64,000 nt of DNA from Campylorhamphus procurvoides (Eukaryota > Chordata > Aves > Passeriformes > Dendrocolaptidae), in assembly GCA_013396655.1 (NCBI GenBank), contig WBMV01005154.1, positions 126,136 through 190,135 of the forward strand, written 5' to 3'. The notes under the pieces are model-generated. The model was not told where the DNA came from. It searched no databases and saw only the letters and a list, made by a program, of their open reading frames with translations. The position numbers and the translations under genes were made by a program. Positions 24,441 to 36,056 of this stretch are shown here, in pieces (positions within the stretch are counted from its first letter, which is position 1; each line of letters starts with the position of its first letter).

Positions 24441-26600
24441 CTATTATCATCATCACAAATAAGGATGATCTGAACCCATAGTCCCAATCTTAATTTTGCT
24501 TGTTTGTCATATAAATATACTTGAACTTGTTACTTGAGGCCTAGGAAGGGCTGCTCAAAACAATTCTGTATATTTCTAAAAGAGAAACTGAAGAAAATAG
24601 AACCAGTTTTGCCCCTGTGACTGCTTTCAGGAAACTCCTAGTTATCCCAGGGTCTACCTTTTTCTGTCATCCTTATTTGGGTAAATAAATAAAATATTAG
24701 AGAAAAAAATCAGACTCTTCTGATCATTATTTTAGCCAGATTTCCTCTTTTTTAAAAAAACCCTATAATAAAATATATCCTTCCAAATTTTATTAATAAA
24801 ATTTTTTGTCACATTTGCCTGTCTCTTTTTCATTTTCCTCATCCTTCATAAAACCCAAGAAGACATGAACATTTAAATTAAAAAAAAGCAAAACATGGCA
24901 TTTGTCACCAATTACATACTTATTTTTCCTTGTAGTTGTAATTGTGATGAATGCAAACTATATATCTGTAAATTCTGAAAAAAATAAAGTCTTTGTGGGT
25001 ATATTCTTAGTAAATTATACTATGGGCCCTGGGATTTTCTTATTTCCAAATTAGACATTGTTAAAAATCATCATTATTCTGTTCTAACATACCCTTGCAG
25101 TAAAACCCTTTGCAGCTGCAAAACTTTGTCATACAGAGGCTCCTCAGAGATAGGAAATAATAATCCAGCTGTTTGTGATAGGGAAGAGTTTCAGTGACAT
25201 ATGAGAATATTAAACTTATTGTCCTTCCCACCCCCAACTTCTTACATAAGAAATAAGGGTTGCAACTATATATTCAAACACAGGCCAACAGCATATTCAA
25301 AAAGGTGAATTGCAATAAAAATATCAGGTAATAAATAAACATAATTCTTGCACAGATTTCACTCCCTAAATATTCCACAAGCATCTTTTGCTTTGTGCAT
25401 TTTGTATGGCAGCAAAATTGCCCCCAAAACATAGTAATCACATAAGACAGGTCATTGTAATGTTATATGCCCTAGACACAATAAATCTGTATCATATTTC
25501 CTATTGTATCCACAAGCACATGTGCTTAAATATATACTCGTGTATGAGGCGGAAAAATTAGATAGAACCGGATGAAATGTAATACCACACATCAAAATAA
25601 TACTTTGTTATTTTGGGGAGTTCTGCTTTCATATTCATGATTGAACATTTCTGAATTTGCGGATAATATGAAGGACGATTTTATGCAAAGGAAATTTTTT
25701 CTGAAAGAAGCTTTTCTTGCAGTGAATGATTTTGGTTACATTATCTGTTTGACTCTTGAATCCACTTCCAAACAAAAGCATAGCTCTACAGGACTTATTA
25801 GACAGGGATGCATTTCAAGGAAGTTCAAAGTTAAGGATCTTGGTGTTCACTGAGAGTGTAAAAACATGGGAAAGTTTGGCAGGTTCTGATAATAACCAGT
25901 AACTGACACCTGTTACGGAATATAGAAATAAGTAGTTACCTAAAATCACTATTTTTTTTGCTTGATTGTTCTATAAGGTTATGTCCCTACACAAGTATTT
26001 TATTGGTGTTAAACCTTCTGTCACCTTCTGTTACTCAGCAGCTGGTACAAAACTCTGCTCCCTGGAGTACAGGTATAAAAAAAGGCAGTCACCTGGAATA
26101 TAGATTCATTTCACCGCACCACAACTTTTATCCCTGATAATAATTATAAAAAAATACTATCCATGAGAGAGAAAACTTTTCTACTAAAAAAAAAAATAAA
26201 ATCATCATTCAGCATAGAAGTAAATTAAACAATAAGTTCATCACAAAGAATAGTAAATTCTGTGAGATTTCAGAGTTTGTTGCCACGCTATTCAGTTACC
26301 TAAAGAGTTTGATGCCCAAACCTCCTGAGGCTTCATTTTCTTCTTGAGTGTTTAGGCAATTCAGACTGACTGAAGGCATTTCAACAGAATTTGTCTGGAT
26401 TAAAATGCAATTCAAACTGGACCAAGAACTACAGCAGAGCTGCACACTATGCACAGACATTCTAAAACTGACACTATGAGAGTGTGCCTGAGATAGAAAA
26501 GGTGATGTTGAAAAGCATTCAGAGTATTACATTTTCCTTTCTGGGAAATGGATTCCCTAAAATATTGGATAGCCTCCACTAAAACAGCAGAGGAATCAAT
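24441..26600. other. AT-rich sequence, nothing firmly recognised
   Basis: Contains short A-runs and one 70-codon open frame at 25641-25853. Parts of that frame vaguely resemble old LINE reverse-transcriptase text (FADN-like), but not enough to call. Confidence 0.45.
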
Positions 26601-26860
26601 CTAGAAAATTACAGAACAGCAAGTTTAAATTCAATAGCTAGTAAATTGCTTGAACATTTATTAAACCAGTCAGTGTGTAAGTACCTAGAGGAAAGCAAGG
26701 TGATAAAAAGTAGGCACCATATAGTAGTCACAGAGAAATCATGCCAACCTAACTATGTCTTACTTTTATAAGCCTTAGTAAATTAAGGAAATGTTGGCAA
26801 CACACAGTAGATCTCGACTTAAAATCCTGGACAGTATTCTCATGTGGCAATTAAAACATA
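26601..26860 (+). mobile_element. ancient CR1/L3-type LINE fragment
   Basis: The text AATTACAGAACAGCAAGTTT ... CTAGAGGAAAGCAAGGTGAT ... AGAAATCATGCCAACC follows the order of the reverse-transcriptase coding part of deep amniote CR1/L3-like LINEs: 'NYRPVSLTSI', then 'I...HLEENKVI', then the 'HGF...KSCLTNL' region. The frame is broken by indels and stops. It is far more diverged than the other CR1 copies here, so probably an old insertion predating bird-specific subfamilies. Confidence 0.6.
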
Positions 26861-29598
26861 AGGAGGTTGAAATACTGCATTGTGAAGATACAACCAACAT
26901 CAAGATTGACATAAACAAGTAATGATTCCACTTCATTCCTAGATGGCAGGAACACTGATGGAATCATTTTCTTCAGAGAAGTGTTGTGATTTTTCTTTTT
27001 AATATTCTGTATATTTTTTAAGTTTTCCTCATTATTTGCTAGTAACTGAAAAGACTGTGCATTTGTATTCAAAGGGAAATCCCTTATGTGTACACGCATT
27101 TTCCATTTGTTTTAGTTGAGCAAAATCCAAAATTTAATCTTTACCTCAAATTTCCTCTCACATGGAAGAGAAATAAGTATACTTCAAATATGGAAAACAG
27201 TGGCAAAACCAACTCACAAACCACTTTATAATATTGCTAGCACAGAGATGAGACACCTGCCCAGCCCAACTCACTGTCATTGCATACATCAAATACAATG
27301 GACTGTATTCACATAGAATTAAATCAGAGTTTATAAATAAAAATCTCTTATCCTCACTATTGGTTGTCTATGAATTGTAGAGGTTTCCCAGTTTTAATAA
27401 AGAGAGGTACAGGAAGTGTATTCCTTGGACACAGATGGACTGATATAATACACAGTTGTGTGTTGCAGTCCATCTCCTTTATCTTGCTTTCCAGCATCTG
27501 CAAAATGTTCCTAGAAACAAGAACTTAGTGAAGAGACAGTCCAGACTTCTACACATGGTTTTATTAGTTCTGCATAAGCCAGACCTGAATTAAGCCATTT
27601 TGTTTTTACATCTGTTCATTGACACTTGAAATCTGGACATTTTATTCAGTGGAGAAGGCTTTTAACTCAATCTTAATAGTGTGCTAGTCTGAAAAATCAT
27701 CCCATCAAATCACTCAGAAACATCCATTGTGCCAGGTAAAATCTAGCAGAAAACAGAGATCAGTCCCAAGCTGGGGGTAATAAGACTAGCTAGAAGGCGG
27801 CCTTCTCTTCATCTGTGGCTCTGTGCTACAGGTACCAGAAGGCATATTAGTTTTCATACAGTTCCAGATCTGGCTTGTCTCTTAAATTCAAACTATGCTG
27901 AAGCTAAACTTCAGACACAAAATCACTGCAGGATGTAGGAGTCAAGAAAGACTCAGCAAAAGGCACTGGATTTATGTGACACTATAGGGTAAGACTTTTC
28001 AAATTGTAAACAGATTTGTTTATTATATACAGGTGGTTATTATTATCTAAGTGGTGGTTATTATTTATGGAACAGGCTCTCACTATAGTCAATGGAGGTA
28101 GAGTCATGGAGTCAGCACAATCAGTACAGCCTGCAGAGTGCAGCCTGGAGCAAAGACTAATAGATAAGTATCTCTCCCAACTCTATCAATTAAAACCCAT
28201 AGGAGTACACATGCAGCAGCAGCAGCAGCAACAGAAACTAAACTAGGATAGAAATGACACTAAAATGCCTATCCCTGAACAACAAAATCCTTTCCCTTAC
28301 AGGGAAGTAGAACTCAATAAACGTTTAGAAATAGAGTCCTCGTGTAGACATTCACATTCAGAGACCTACATATTGGTGTCTACAACCTCATTTTCTCACA
28401 CATACACTGTGGGGTTGCATTTACATTACAACAGAGGCTAGCAATACCAGTTGAAATGCTCCAGATTTTCCATTTGACCCATGACTACCACAGCAGAACA
28501 GAAATGGCTCCTCTAGATGGTGTGTCACATGTGTGAACTGTTGTATCAGATACTCTAGAGTGCCTCAGCTGGCAAGTCCTTTCTGCATACAAATGAATCA
28601 AGCCAGATTTATCTTCATACAAGTTCACCTATACTCCAAGGAAATAAATAGGCACTCTAGGGTACAATCCATCTCTTCTCACTTAGACATCTAAATACAT
28701 CAGACAAATCGTACTTCAGTATTTCCTATTTCTTTCCACTTAGAACTTATTTTCATGACATTCCTCAGAGCTTCATAGCAGCACTTTTAATGCAGCACTC
28801 CTGACTCACCTTTGCCTCAGAAAATGCAAAGTTTGCTACAGGCTATAATACATTTGGTTTCTGAACTGACAGTTTAGAAATACTGGCATGCCAGAGCTGG
28901 TTTGGGCATCCATCCAACAGTTTGTCGCATGGGCACCTGACCTGCTGAAGATATTTTGTATTCAGATCGTTTAATCACATTTTGTTTTAAGTAAATTAGC
29001 CCACTGGTCCCTCACATGTTATATCCATTACCTAGATTCATCTTGTGATGTTAGTGCTGTTAAATTGCCAGTAGCTGCTCTTATTCTCTTTGAGGTTATT
29101 AGGACTTAGACAGCAATTAAGCAATATGTCGACTGCACTAGTGTTTCAACATACAGCATAAGAGCTTATAAGAAGATTGAATGTAGCTCCTGACTAACAG
29201 AGCATGTGGTTACATATTGTATCATAGATGCCAGTATATGAAATCATTTTCCCAGGACAATTTTATAAATAAGGTAAAACTTCAGAGAATGTACTGAAAA
29301 CATTCTGTTCTGAATTTTGCAATGAAAATTGATTCATAAGCAATTAGGACCAGAATCAGTGCCATTTACATGACTCCTCAGGTAAAGCTCATTCTCATTC
29401 ATCTCTTCAGGTGATACAATTACAGCATCAAAAGCAGGATTCTACATTGGGAGAAGCACTAATGCCATGAACTTGTTTCACGTAGAGAGTGGATAGAGAA
29501 ATTGTGATAGTGAGGAAACTGACAGGGAAGCTGGACTGGATGATAGCAAATGTTAGCAAAGAAGCTGATAGCTAAATGGGAGTGGGGTGTCAGGAATG
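26861..29598. other. AT-rich sequence with a short CAG run
   Basis: No transposon or gene is supported. A trinucleotide run of five CAG, one CAA and one CAG lies at 28213-28233, inside a 76-codon open frame (28016-28246) that ends just after it. The frame has no other protein-like feature. Nothing else is recognised. Confidence 0.5.
28213..28233 (+). repeat. short (CAG)n microsatellite
   Basis: Seven glutamine-type codons in a row (CAG x5, CAA, CAG). The run is short and interrupted. Confidence 0.85.
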
Positions 29599-29703
29599 TC
29601 ACAGAATCACAGAATACGCTGAATTGGAAGGGCCCCACAAGGATCATTGAGTCCAGCTCCTAGCCCTTCACAGGATCATCCCCAAGAGTCATACCATGTG
29701 CCT
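29599..29703 (-). mobile_element. CR1 3' terminus (separated piece)
   Basis: On the plus strand it opens with TCACAGAATCACAGAATACG, the complement of the CR1 3' end, then GGAAGGGCCCCACAAGGATC and ATACCATGTGCCTG, typical of the terminal 100 bases of a bird CR1. It stops exactly where the larger CR1 at 30441-32150 starts in the element's own coordinates. The two are probably halves of one insertion separated by 737 bases. Confidence 0.85.
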
Positions 29704-30440
29704 GCTGCACAAAATCTGCCACCATTTTAATTCCACTTGCACACATAATGCTTGGAGCAGGTGGATGGGATAGTCATGTATTTTAAGCATTTTCAGTTGT
29801 CTGAAAGCCATTAATTTTAAGTTTGTTTATCCATAAAGTCTGGATGTATGAGAATACAAACCATCACTGCAGAGAATTTAAGAAAAAAAAAACAAAAACC
29901 CTTTAGAATTGCTAAGTGTTTTATTTATTAACTGCAGCCAATATACAGTAGAGCGACCTTCTGCCTGTCCTTGCTGCGTGCCTAGTCAGTGGACACAGAA
30001 AGGAGAAGGGATGTGAAACTGGAAAGCATATGCTAAGCAGAGAACATACAGATGGCAAAAGTATACTCAGAATGAAAAAGAAAAAAGGATAAGGATCTCA
30101 GGATGATGGAAAAGAACAATGTATAGAGGAGAAACAATGTACTGCATTCCTCTGCTTCTGGGTAGCTGTGCACATATGCTAATCAGGTTTTAGCATGAAT
30201 AGGAATAATTTTTTTCCTTATTGAGAGATATATATTTCCATATGAGACATTATTCACCTTCTCTTCAAGAGTTTGGGAAGCTATAGTCGTTTCATGAGAT
30301 GAATTTTTTTACTGAAGTGAACAATGCAAGCAACCACATAGGAAGGACTAATGCAGAGTATTATGGAAAAACATTTTCAAAAAAGTGAGAGATTAAAAGG
30401 TTTGTGATGAACACATGGTATGACTCTTGAGGATGGTCCC
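29704..30440. other. non-CR1 sequence splitting a CR1, with inverted CR1 piece at its right end
   Basis: About 708 bases of AT-rich sequence with no recognisable transposon, followed at 30412-30440 by 29 bases that are the reverse complement of CR1 sequence at 29672-29700 (26 of 29 match). The arrangement suggests a rearrangement inside the CR1 rather than a simple nested transposon. Confidence 0.6.
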
Positions 30441-32150
30441 AAAAGTATCATCTAAACACCTCTCGAACTCTGTCAGGCTTGCTGCCATGACCACTTCCAT
30501 GGGGAGTCTGTTCCAGGGCCCAACCACTCTCTCGGTGAAGAACCTTTTTCTAATATCCAACCTAAACCTCCCCTGACACAACTTCAGGCCATTCCCTCTG
30601 GTCCTGTCACTGGTCACCGCAGAGAAGAGATCAGTGCCTGCCTCACAAGGAAGTTGTAGACTGGTATAAGGTCTCCCCTTAATCTCCTCTTCTCCAGGCT
30701 GAACAGACTAAGTGACCTCAGCCATTCCTCATATAGCTTCCCCTTCAACATCTTTATTGCCCTCCTTTGGATGTTCTCTAATTACTTAATATCTTTCTTA
30801 TATTGCAGTGCCCAAAACTGTCCACAATATTCAAGGTGAGGCCACCCCAGTGCAGAGCAGAGTGGGACAATCCCCTTCCTTGACCAGCCTGATGCCCACC
30901 AGGACAGGGTTGGCCCTCCTGGCTGCCAGGGCACTGCTGACTCACATTCAACTTGCCATCAACCAGGACCCCCAGGTCCCTTTCCATGGCACTGCTTTCC
31001 AGCATCTCATTCACCAGTCTGGACACACACCCAGGGCCGCCCCATCTCGGGTGCAGAATTTGGCACTTTCCCTTGTTGAACTTCATATGGTTGGTGATTG
31101 CCAATCTCTCTAATTTGTCAAGGTCTCTCTGCCTTCAAGAAAGTCAACAGCTCCTCCTGGTTTTGTGTCATCTGCAGACCTGCTTAGTATCCCTTCCAGT
31201 CCTGTATCCAAGTCATTTAAGAAGATGTTAAAGAGCACAGGGCCCAGGATGGAACCCTATGGAACACCATTAATGACAGGTCACCAGTCTGATGTCACCC
31301 CATTCACTATTACCCTCTGTGCTCGACCCATGAGCCAGTTGCTCACCCACCACTTGATCTATTTATCCAGCTGTGTGAAGGACATTTTGTCCAGAAGGAC
31401 CATCTCCTGAGAGAGATAGTATCAAAAGCTTTACTGAAATCCAAAAAGATTGCATCAGCTGGCTTCCCTGGATCAACTAGGTGAGTTACCTTTGATAAGC
31501 AAGACTTTCCTCTCATGAAGCCATGCTGGCTGTGACCTATGACTGTGTTGTCTTTCAGGTGTTTTCCAATACCTCCCAGAATAATCTCCATAACTTTACC
31601 AGGTACCGAAGGGAGATTGACAGGCCTGTGGTTTCTAGGGTCCTCCTTCTTGCAAATCAGGACAGCATAACCAGCTTCGAGTCAGGTGGGACCCCTCTGG
31701 ATTTCTAAGACTGCTCACAGAGGTTGTGTAATGCCATCAACCAGTTCTTTGAAGATTCTGAGATGAATCACATTAGGGCCCATAGATTTGTAGGGATCCA
31801 GCTGGAGTGACACATCCCACACAATTTTTGGGGTTGCCTGGCAGGTGATCATTCTCACAGTCATGGCTCTCTAGCTCAGGTCACTGAGATCCCTTTGGTC
31901 ATTCATGTTGAAGACAGAGGCAAAGAAAATATTAAACGTCTCTGTCTCTGTCCTTGTTTATGAGGTGACCATACTCATCCTGTAACAAGTCAGTGATATT
32001 CTGTACTACCTATTGCCATTAATATATTTGAAAAAACTCCTTTTATTGTCCCCCACGTTTCCTGCAGCTTCAACTCCAGCTGAGCTTTGACCACATGAAT
32101 TTTCTACCTGGACTGGCAAGCAGCATCTCTAAATTCTTCTCATGAGCTAC
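30441..32150 (-). mobile_element. CR1 LINE, ORF2 reverse transcriptase remnant
   Basis: The longest retroelement in the window. On the minus strand it carries the second half of CR1 ORF2, the reverse transcriptase that copies CR1 RNA at the insertion site. Fragments in order include a GFMRGKSCLSKVTHLVD segment and the palm motif LDFSKAFDT (in frame 31343-31591), [11 protein letters not shown] and [12 protein letters not shown] (30778-31104), and the C-terminal [19 protein letters not shown] and WNRLP motifs (30393-30617). Frameshifts and stops break it into at least three frames, so it is dead. It is 5' truncated near 32150, and its own 3' terminal 100 bases are displaced to 29599-29703. Confidence 0.92.
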
Positions 32151-32400
32151 GAAAGATAATAGCAACCTGTATTTATGTTAACATTTTCATGAGTGGATTT
32201 ATTTCCCTTCTTTTCCTTTAAAATATCTAATAGATTTATATTAATAACAACTTTTTTTTTTAAAATTCTATTAAAAATCCATGTGGGACTGGAAATAAGA
32301 CACTACCTGCAGAGAACTTTTATCTTTCCAAAATGGCAGCTAAAATTGAGCTAAGGCATTTTAATGATCTCAAAAGGTGCTTATGCTTAGGCAACTGAAC
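32151..32400. other. short unassigned spacer between CR1 and LTR
   Basis: AT-rich sequence, including a T9 run, lying between the truncated CR1 5' end and the LTR-like segment. Nothing is recognised in it. Confidence 0.4.
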
Positions 32401-32754
32401 CATGCTATTATGAACTATCACAAGACAAAAGTTATGGAAGAGCTGATGGAACAGTAAAACATAATAAATAAGAAGCACCGGCAAGATAGCTTGAAGACAA
32501 AATAGAAGAGAAGGACCAGAGCCCTTGGAGATGCTTCAAGCGGCAGTTCTGAGTTTTCTGAGGGTGGGCACCTGGGAAAATGGGTATGTTTTAGATATAT
32601 GTCAATTACTGGAAATTATAAAAGCTGTAACATCACTGAACCATGGGTACACATACTTCTGGTGTGCACCTAGAAGCTTCTAAATAAAAGCACTTCTCTA
32701 TCTCTCTCCAATAATGTTCTGAGTGCCTATCTTCCAGGATTTTAGGCATCAACA
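32401..32754 (+). mobile_element. solo LTR-like element
   Basis: The right-hand part has the layout of a retroviral LTR in order: TATAAAAG at 32617-32624, an R-like GTGCACCTAGAAGCTTCT stretch, AATAAA at 32683-32688 and a U5-like tail ending CATCAACA at 32754. The upstream U3-like part is less certain and the 5' boundary is a guess. No internal retroviral sequence, primer-binding site or target-site duplication is seen, so it is best read as a solo LTR. Confidence 0.5.
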
Positions 32755-33022
32755 ACATCAAAACAAAACAAAATAAATGAAAATAAAATCAAATAATTTT
32801 TAAAGAAGGCTTTATGAGATCTAGCTGGTACCACACTCTTCCATTATGAATAACTGATTATGCTTCTCCTTAAAATGATATTTTTTTATCAGCCCACAAA
32901 CATATTACTGCAGAACCCTGGCAGTTGTCAGTTCTGCTCATCTTTAATCCAGATGTTACAAACCTTCTTGCTCATCCCAGATAATTTTGAATAAATCTTT
33001 GAATAACTTTAAAAAAACCCTT

Positions 33023-33178
33023 TAAGGTTCTGGAGCACAGCCAAAGAAGAGAAATTAAGCTCTTAAAGGGTCTATAGAATAAGTCTGAGGAGCGGCTGAG
33101 GGAACTGAGCTTATTTAGCCTGAAGAAAAGGACTCTCTACAACTATTATTGGCTACAACTACCTGAAAGGGGTTTGAA
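33023..33178 (+). mobile_element. CR1 internal fragment
   Basis: It matches the CR1 ORF2 3' part on the plus strand. GGTTCTGGAGCACAGCCAAA is followed by AGGAGCGGCTGAGGGAACTG, TTTAGCCTGAAGAAAAGGA and CTACAACTACCTGAAAGG, with an internal gap before CTCTCTACAACTA. It is truncated at both ends, lacks the 3' terminus and lies 270 bases right of the LTR-like element. Confidence 0.85.
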
Positions 33179-34925
33179 AAAGAATAAACATTATAATATG
33201 CCATTTTTATTTTATTAATATATTAACAGCTCAATAATTCATATTTGTCCAACTTAAGATAATATTGCATTGGTGGTACTGTAGGTGCAGATGGAATTTT
33301 GATAATACCTTCAAGATAGTAAAATAAAAATAACTCGATGATATTAATTTGGCCTAATAATATCTCTGACATAGAATGCTATTATTTTTTTCCTATTTGT
33401 AAACAGCCATTAAGAAATCCCTCATTCATTGGAAGAAATTAATCTCGCCTAAACTAAGCCATCTGAAATTTAAGTGTGTATCTTAGCTAGTTTTCCTGGT
33501 TTCCTCTGCAGTCAATGGAAAGCCATTTTTCTTACCTGTTTTAAAAGCAAACTTGTGATCTGGAGGATCTCATTTCTCTTCATGATTATAGAGAGATTCT
33601 AGATTATCAAGAAAGGAAAGTGTATAAAACAGAATTGCTATGATGTATTTAGAGTACAAAGGTCTACAAGAGAAAAAAGAACTGTCATTCTTATGAAACA
33701 GCCCTAGGACACAGCGTGCTGTCACTAAAATCACATGCAACACACCTTGATGAAGGAAAATAACAGGTTTACATGTACATAGTTACATATATACACATAT
33801 ACCATTAGCTATATATCTAATATGCACTATATAAAAAAATTATCATAATTTTTCCTTTTCTTTTTGACACTACTTTAGGTATATCAGGTATTTAAAGACT
33901 TTGTTTTATAGTGAAGCATAGTTATCATGAGATTGACAACAACAAAGATCACATCAAATAAATACAAAGTTCAGAAATAAATACTCTTATTGGAACGAAG
34001 TTTAGACAAAGTCATTGTTAATAGGTAAGAAGTCCACACTGCATAGCTGTCAAATACATGGCCTGTTGTGAATAAAGGTGTTGAATTTCTGTCCTGTAGA
34101 TTGCCAGAGCCCACTATTTTATTGTCACAGTTTTATATAAGGAAATGCAAAAAGGATGATTTTTTTTTGAGCCACTGAAAAAAAGGTTTAAAAAAATGAG
34201 ACCTTGAGGTTAATGAGCCTTTAATTTATGTGTTAGTATTATAGACCCCAGTATTTTCTGTCCAATGATAAATATTGATAAATATTTTCTATAGTAAATC
34301 ATGGTGCAGACTGTTCTTGGAAGCAGATCTTTTAATATCACTATACTAAAGAAGAGAGACTGATATACTCATAGTATTAAGAAAAAACAACTCCACTAGT
34401 TAGTTAAAGAAACATGAAATTAAGTTTTTCACTATTCAGAAGGAAGAACGGACATTTTCATAGAATCTGCTAAAACAGTTATAACTAAAAGAACCTGTAA
34501 AATTATTTTCATTTCAAGTTTTCCATTGCCATTATTCCATAGTGTTAGAGACTGAAACTGTCAATGTAACTATCCTTCAAAATGGAAGGATTGGAATTAT
34601 TGAGCACCTTAGGTAAAAACATAAATTAGTGTATGAATTCTTTACCAAAATACAGATCAATATCTAGTGACATTAGGGGAAGGAAATTGGTGCCTAAACT
34701 CATAGCGGATAAACACACTTGCTGCCCTGCCCCACAAAAAAAGGATCACTGCTTTACCCAGCTTATCCTCAGATCCCTATACAAATATAAGAAGTTCATG
34801 TACTAATTCTTCTCTACAATAAACTCATTATTAAAAATTGGTTTTCTTCCTTTTAACCTATAAAGCATATTTCTTGTTTTCTTCCTTTTTGAGGGGGAAA
34901 TGAATTTCTCAGTGCCTAGATGGGT
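33179..34925. other. AT-rich sequence, nothing recognised
   Basis: No transposon, exon or RNA gene is supported. Simple A/T runs only. Confidence 0.5.
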
Positions 34926-36056
34926 TCACAAGCATAACAAGAAGGGCTACTACAGGTATGTCAGCCAGTAAAGAGAGGTCAAAGAAAGTGTTTACCCCTG
35001 ATGAACAAGACTGTCAGAGAAGCACAATGGATAGAGAAAAGGCAGAGAAACTCAACAAAAATTTTGCCTTAATCTTCAATGACAACGTCTCTTCCCAAAC
35101 CCCTCAAGTGGACAGAGACTGGGAGGAAAAAGTCCCCTCCCACTGTAAGTAAAGATCAGGTTCATGACCACCCGAGGAACACGAATGTACATAAGTCAAC
35201 GGAACTTGATGAGATGCATCCCAGAGTCCTGAGGGAATTGACTGACATAGTTACCAAGCCACTCTTCATCATATTTAAAAAGTCATGGCAGTCAGGTGAA
35301 GTCCCAGGTGACTGGAAGAAAATGAAAAATTGTACCAGTCTTCAAAAAGGGTAGAAGTGGTGATTCTGTGACCTATCAACCTGTCAGCCTCTCCTCTGTA
35401 CCTGGGAAGAGCATGGAACAGACCCTGCTAGAAACTGTGCTGTACTAAGGCACATGGAGGACAGGGAAGTGTTTCAGAACTGCCACCACAGGTTCACCAA
35501 GGGCAAGTCCTGCCTGACCAACCCAGTGGTCTCCTATGACAGGGTGACCACATCAGTGTAGAAGGGAAGAGTTATGGATGTCACCTAACTTCAGTACAGG
35601 AAAGACATGGACCTATTAGAACAAGTCCAGAGGAGGGCCACAAAGGTGACTGGAGGGATGGAACACCTCTCCCATGGGGAAAGGGTGAGAAGTTTGGAGT
35701 TGTTCAGCCTAGAGATGACTCCTGGGAGATATTATGCTCAGTACTTAAAGAGGGATTAAAACAAAGATTGGGACAAATTTTTAGTAGGGTTTTCTGTGAT
35801 GGGACAAGGGGTAAGAGGTTTCAACTGAGGTAGATTCAGAAAAGGAAGAAATTTTTACAATGAGAGTGGTGAACCACTGGAACAGGTTTCCCAGAGAGGT
35901 GGTAGATGCCCCATCCCTGGAAACATTCAAGATCTTGGTTGGATGGGGCTCTGAGCAATGTGATCTAGTGAAAATTGTCCCTGCTCATTGCAGGGAGATT
36001 GGACTAAGTGGTCATGAGAGGTTCCATTCAACCCAAACTATTCTATGATTCCACAG
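34926..36056 (+). mobile_element. CR1 LINE with large internal deletion
   Basis: A plus-strand CR1. The left part (34926-35598) carries the start of the reverse transcriptase region: EKAEKLNKNFALIF at 35030-35080 and LDEMHPRVLRELTDIV followed by SWQSGEVPGDWKK in frame 35079-35354. The right part resumes at about 35600 with CR1 text for 'ERVQRRATKV', then WNRFPREVVDAPSLETF and the 3' end ATTCTATGATTCCA. The stretch encoding LDF.KAFDT through the catalytic FADD loop is missing, so this copy has lost its active site as well as acquiring frameshifts. Confidence 0.9.

Noticed and set aside
24098..24487. 129-codon minus-strand and 115-codon plus-strand frames, the longest class in the window
   Set aside because: Both run through the pyrimidine tract; the lysine/arginine-rich and phenylalanine-rich peptides are composition artefacts.
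25641..25860. Possible ancient LINE fragment or gene (70-codon frame)
   Set aside because: Only scattered resemblance to LINE words; not enough consecutive similarity to call.
30808..31410. Plus-strand ORFs of 81-101 codons
   Set aside because: Antisense to the CR1 reverse-transcriptase remnant.
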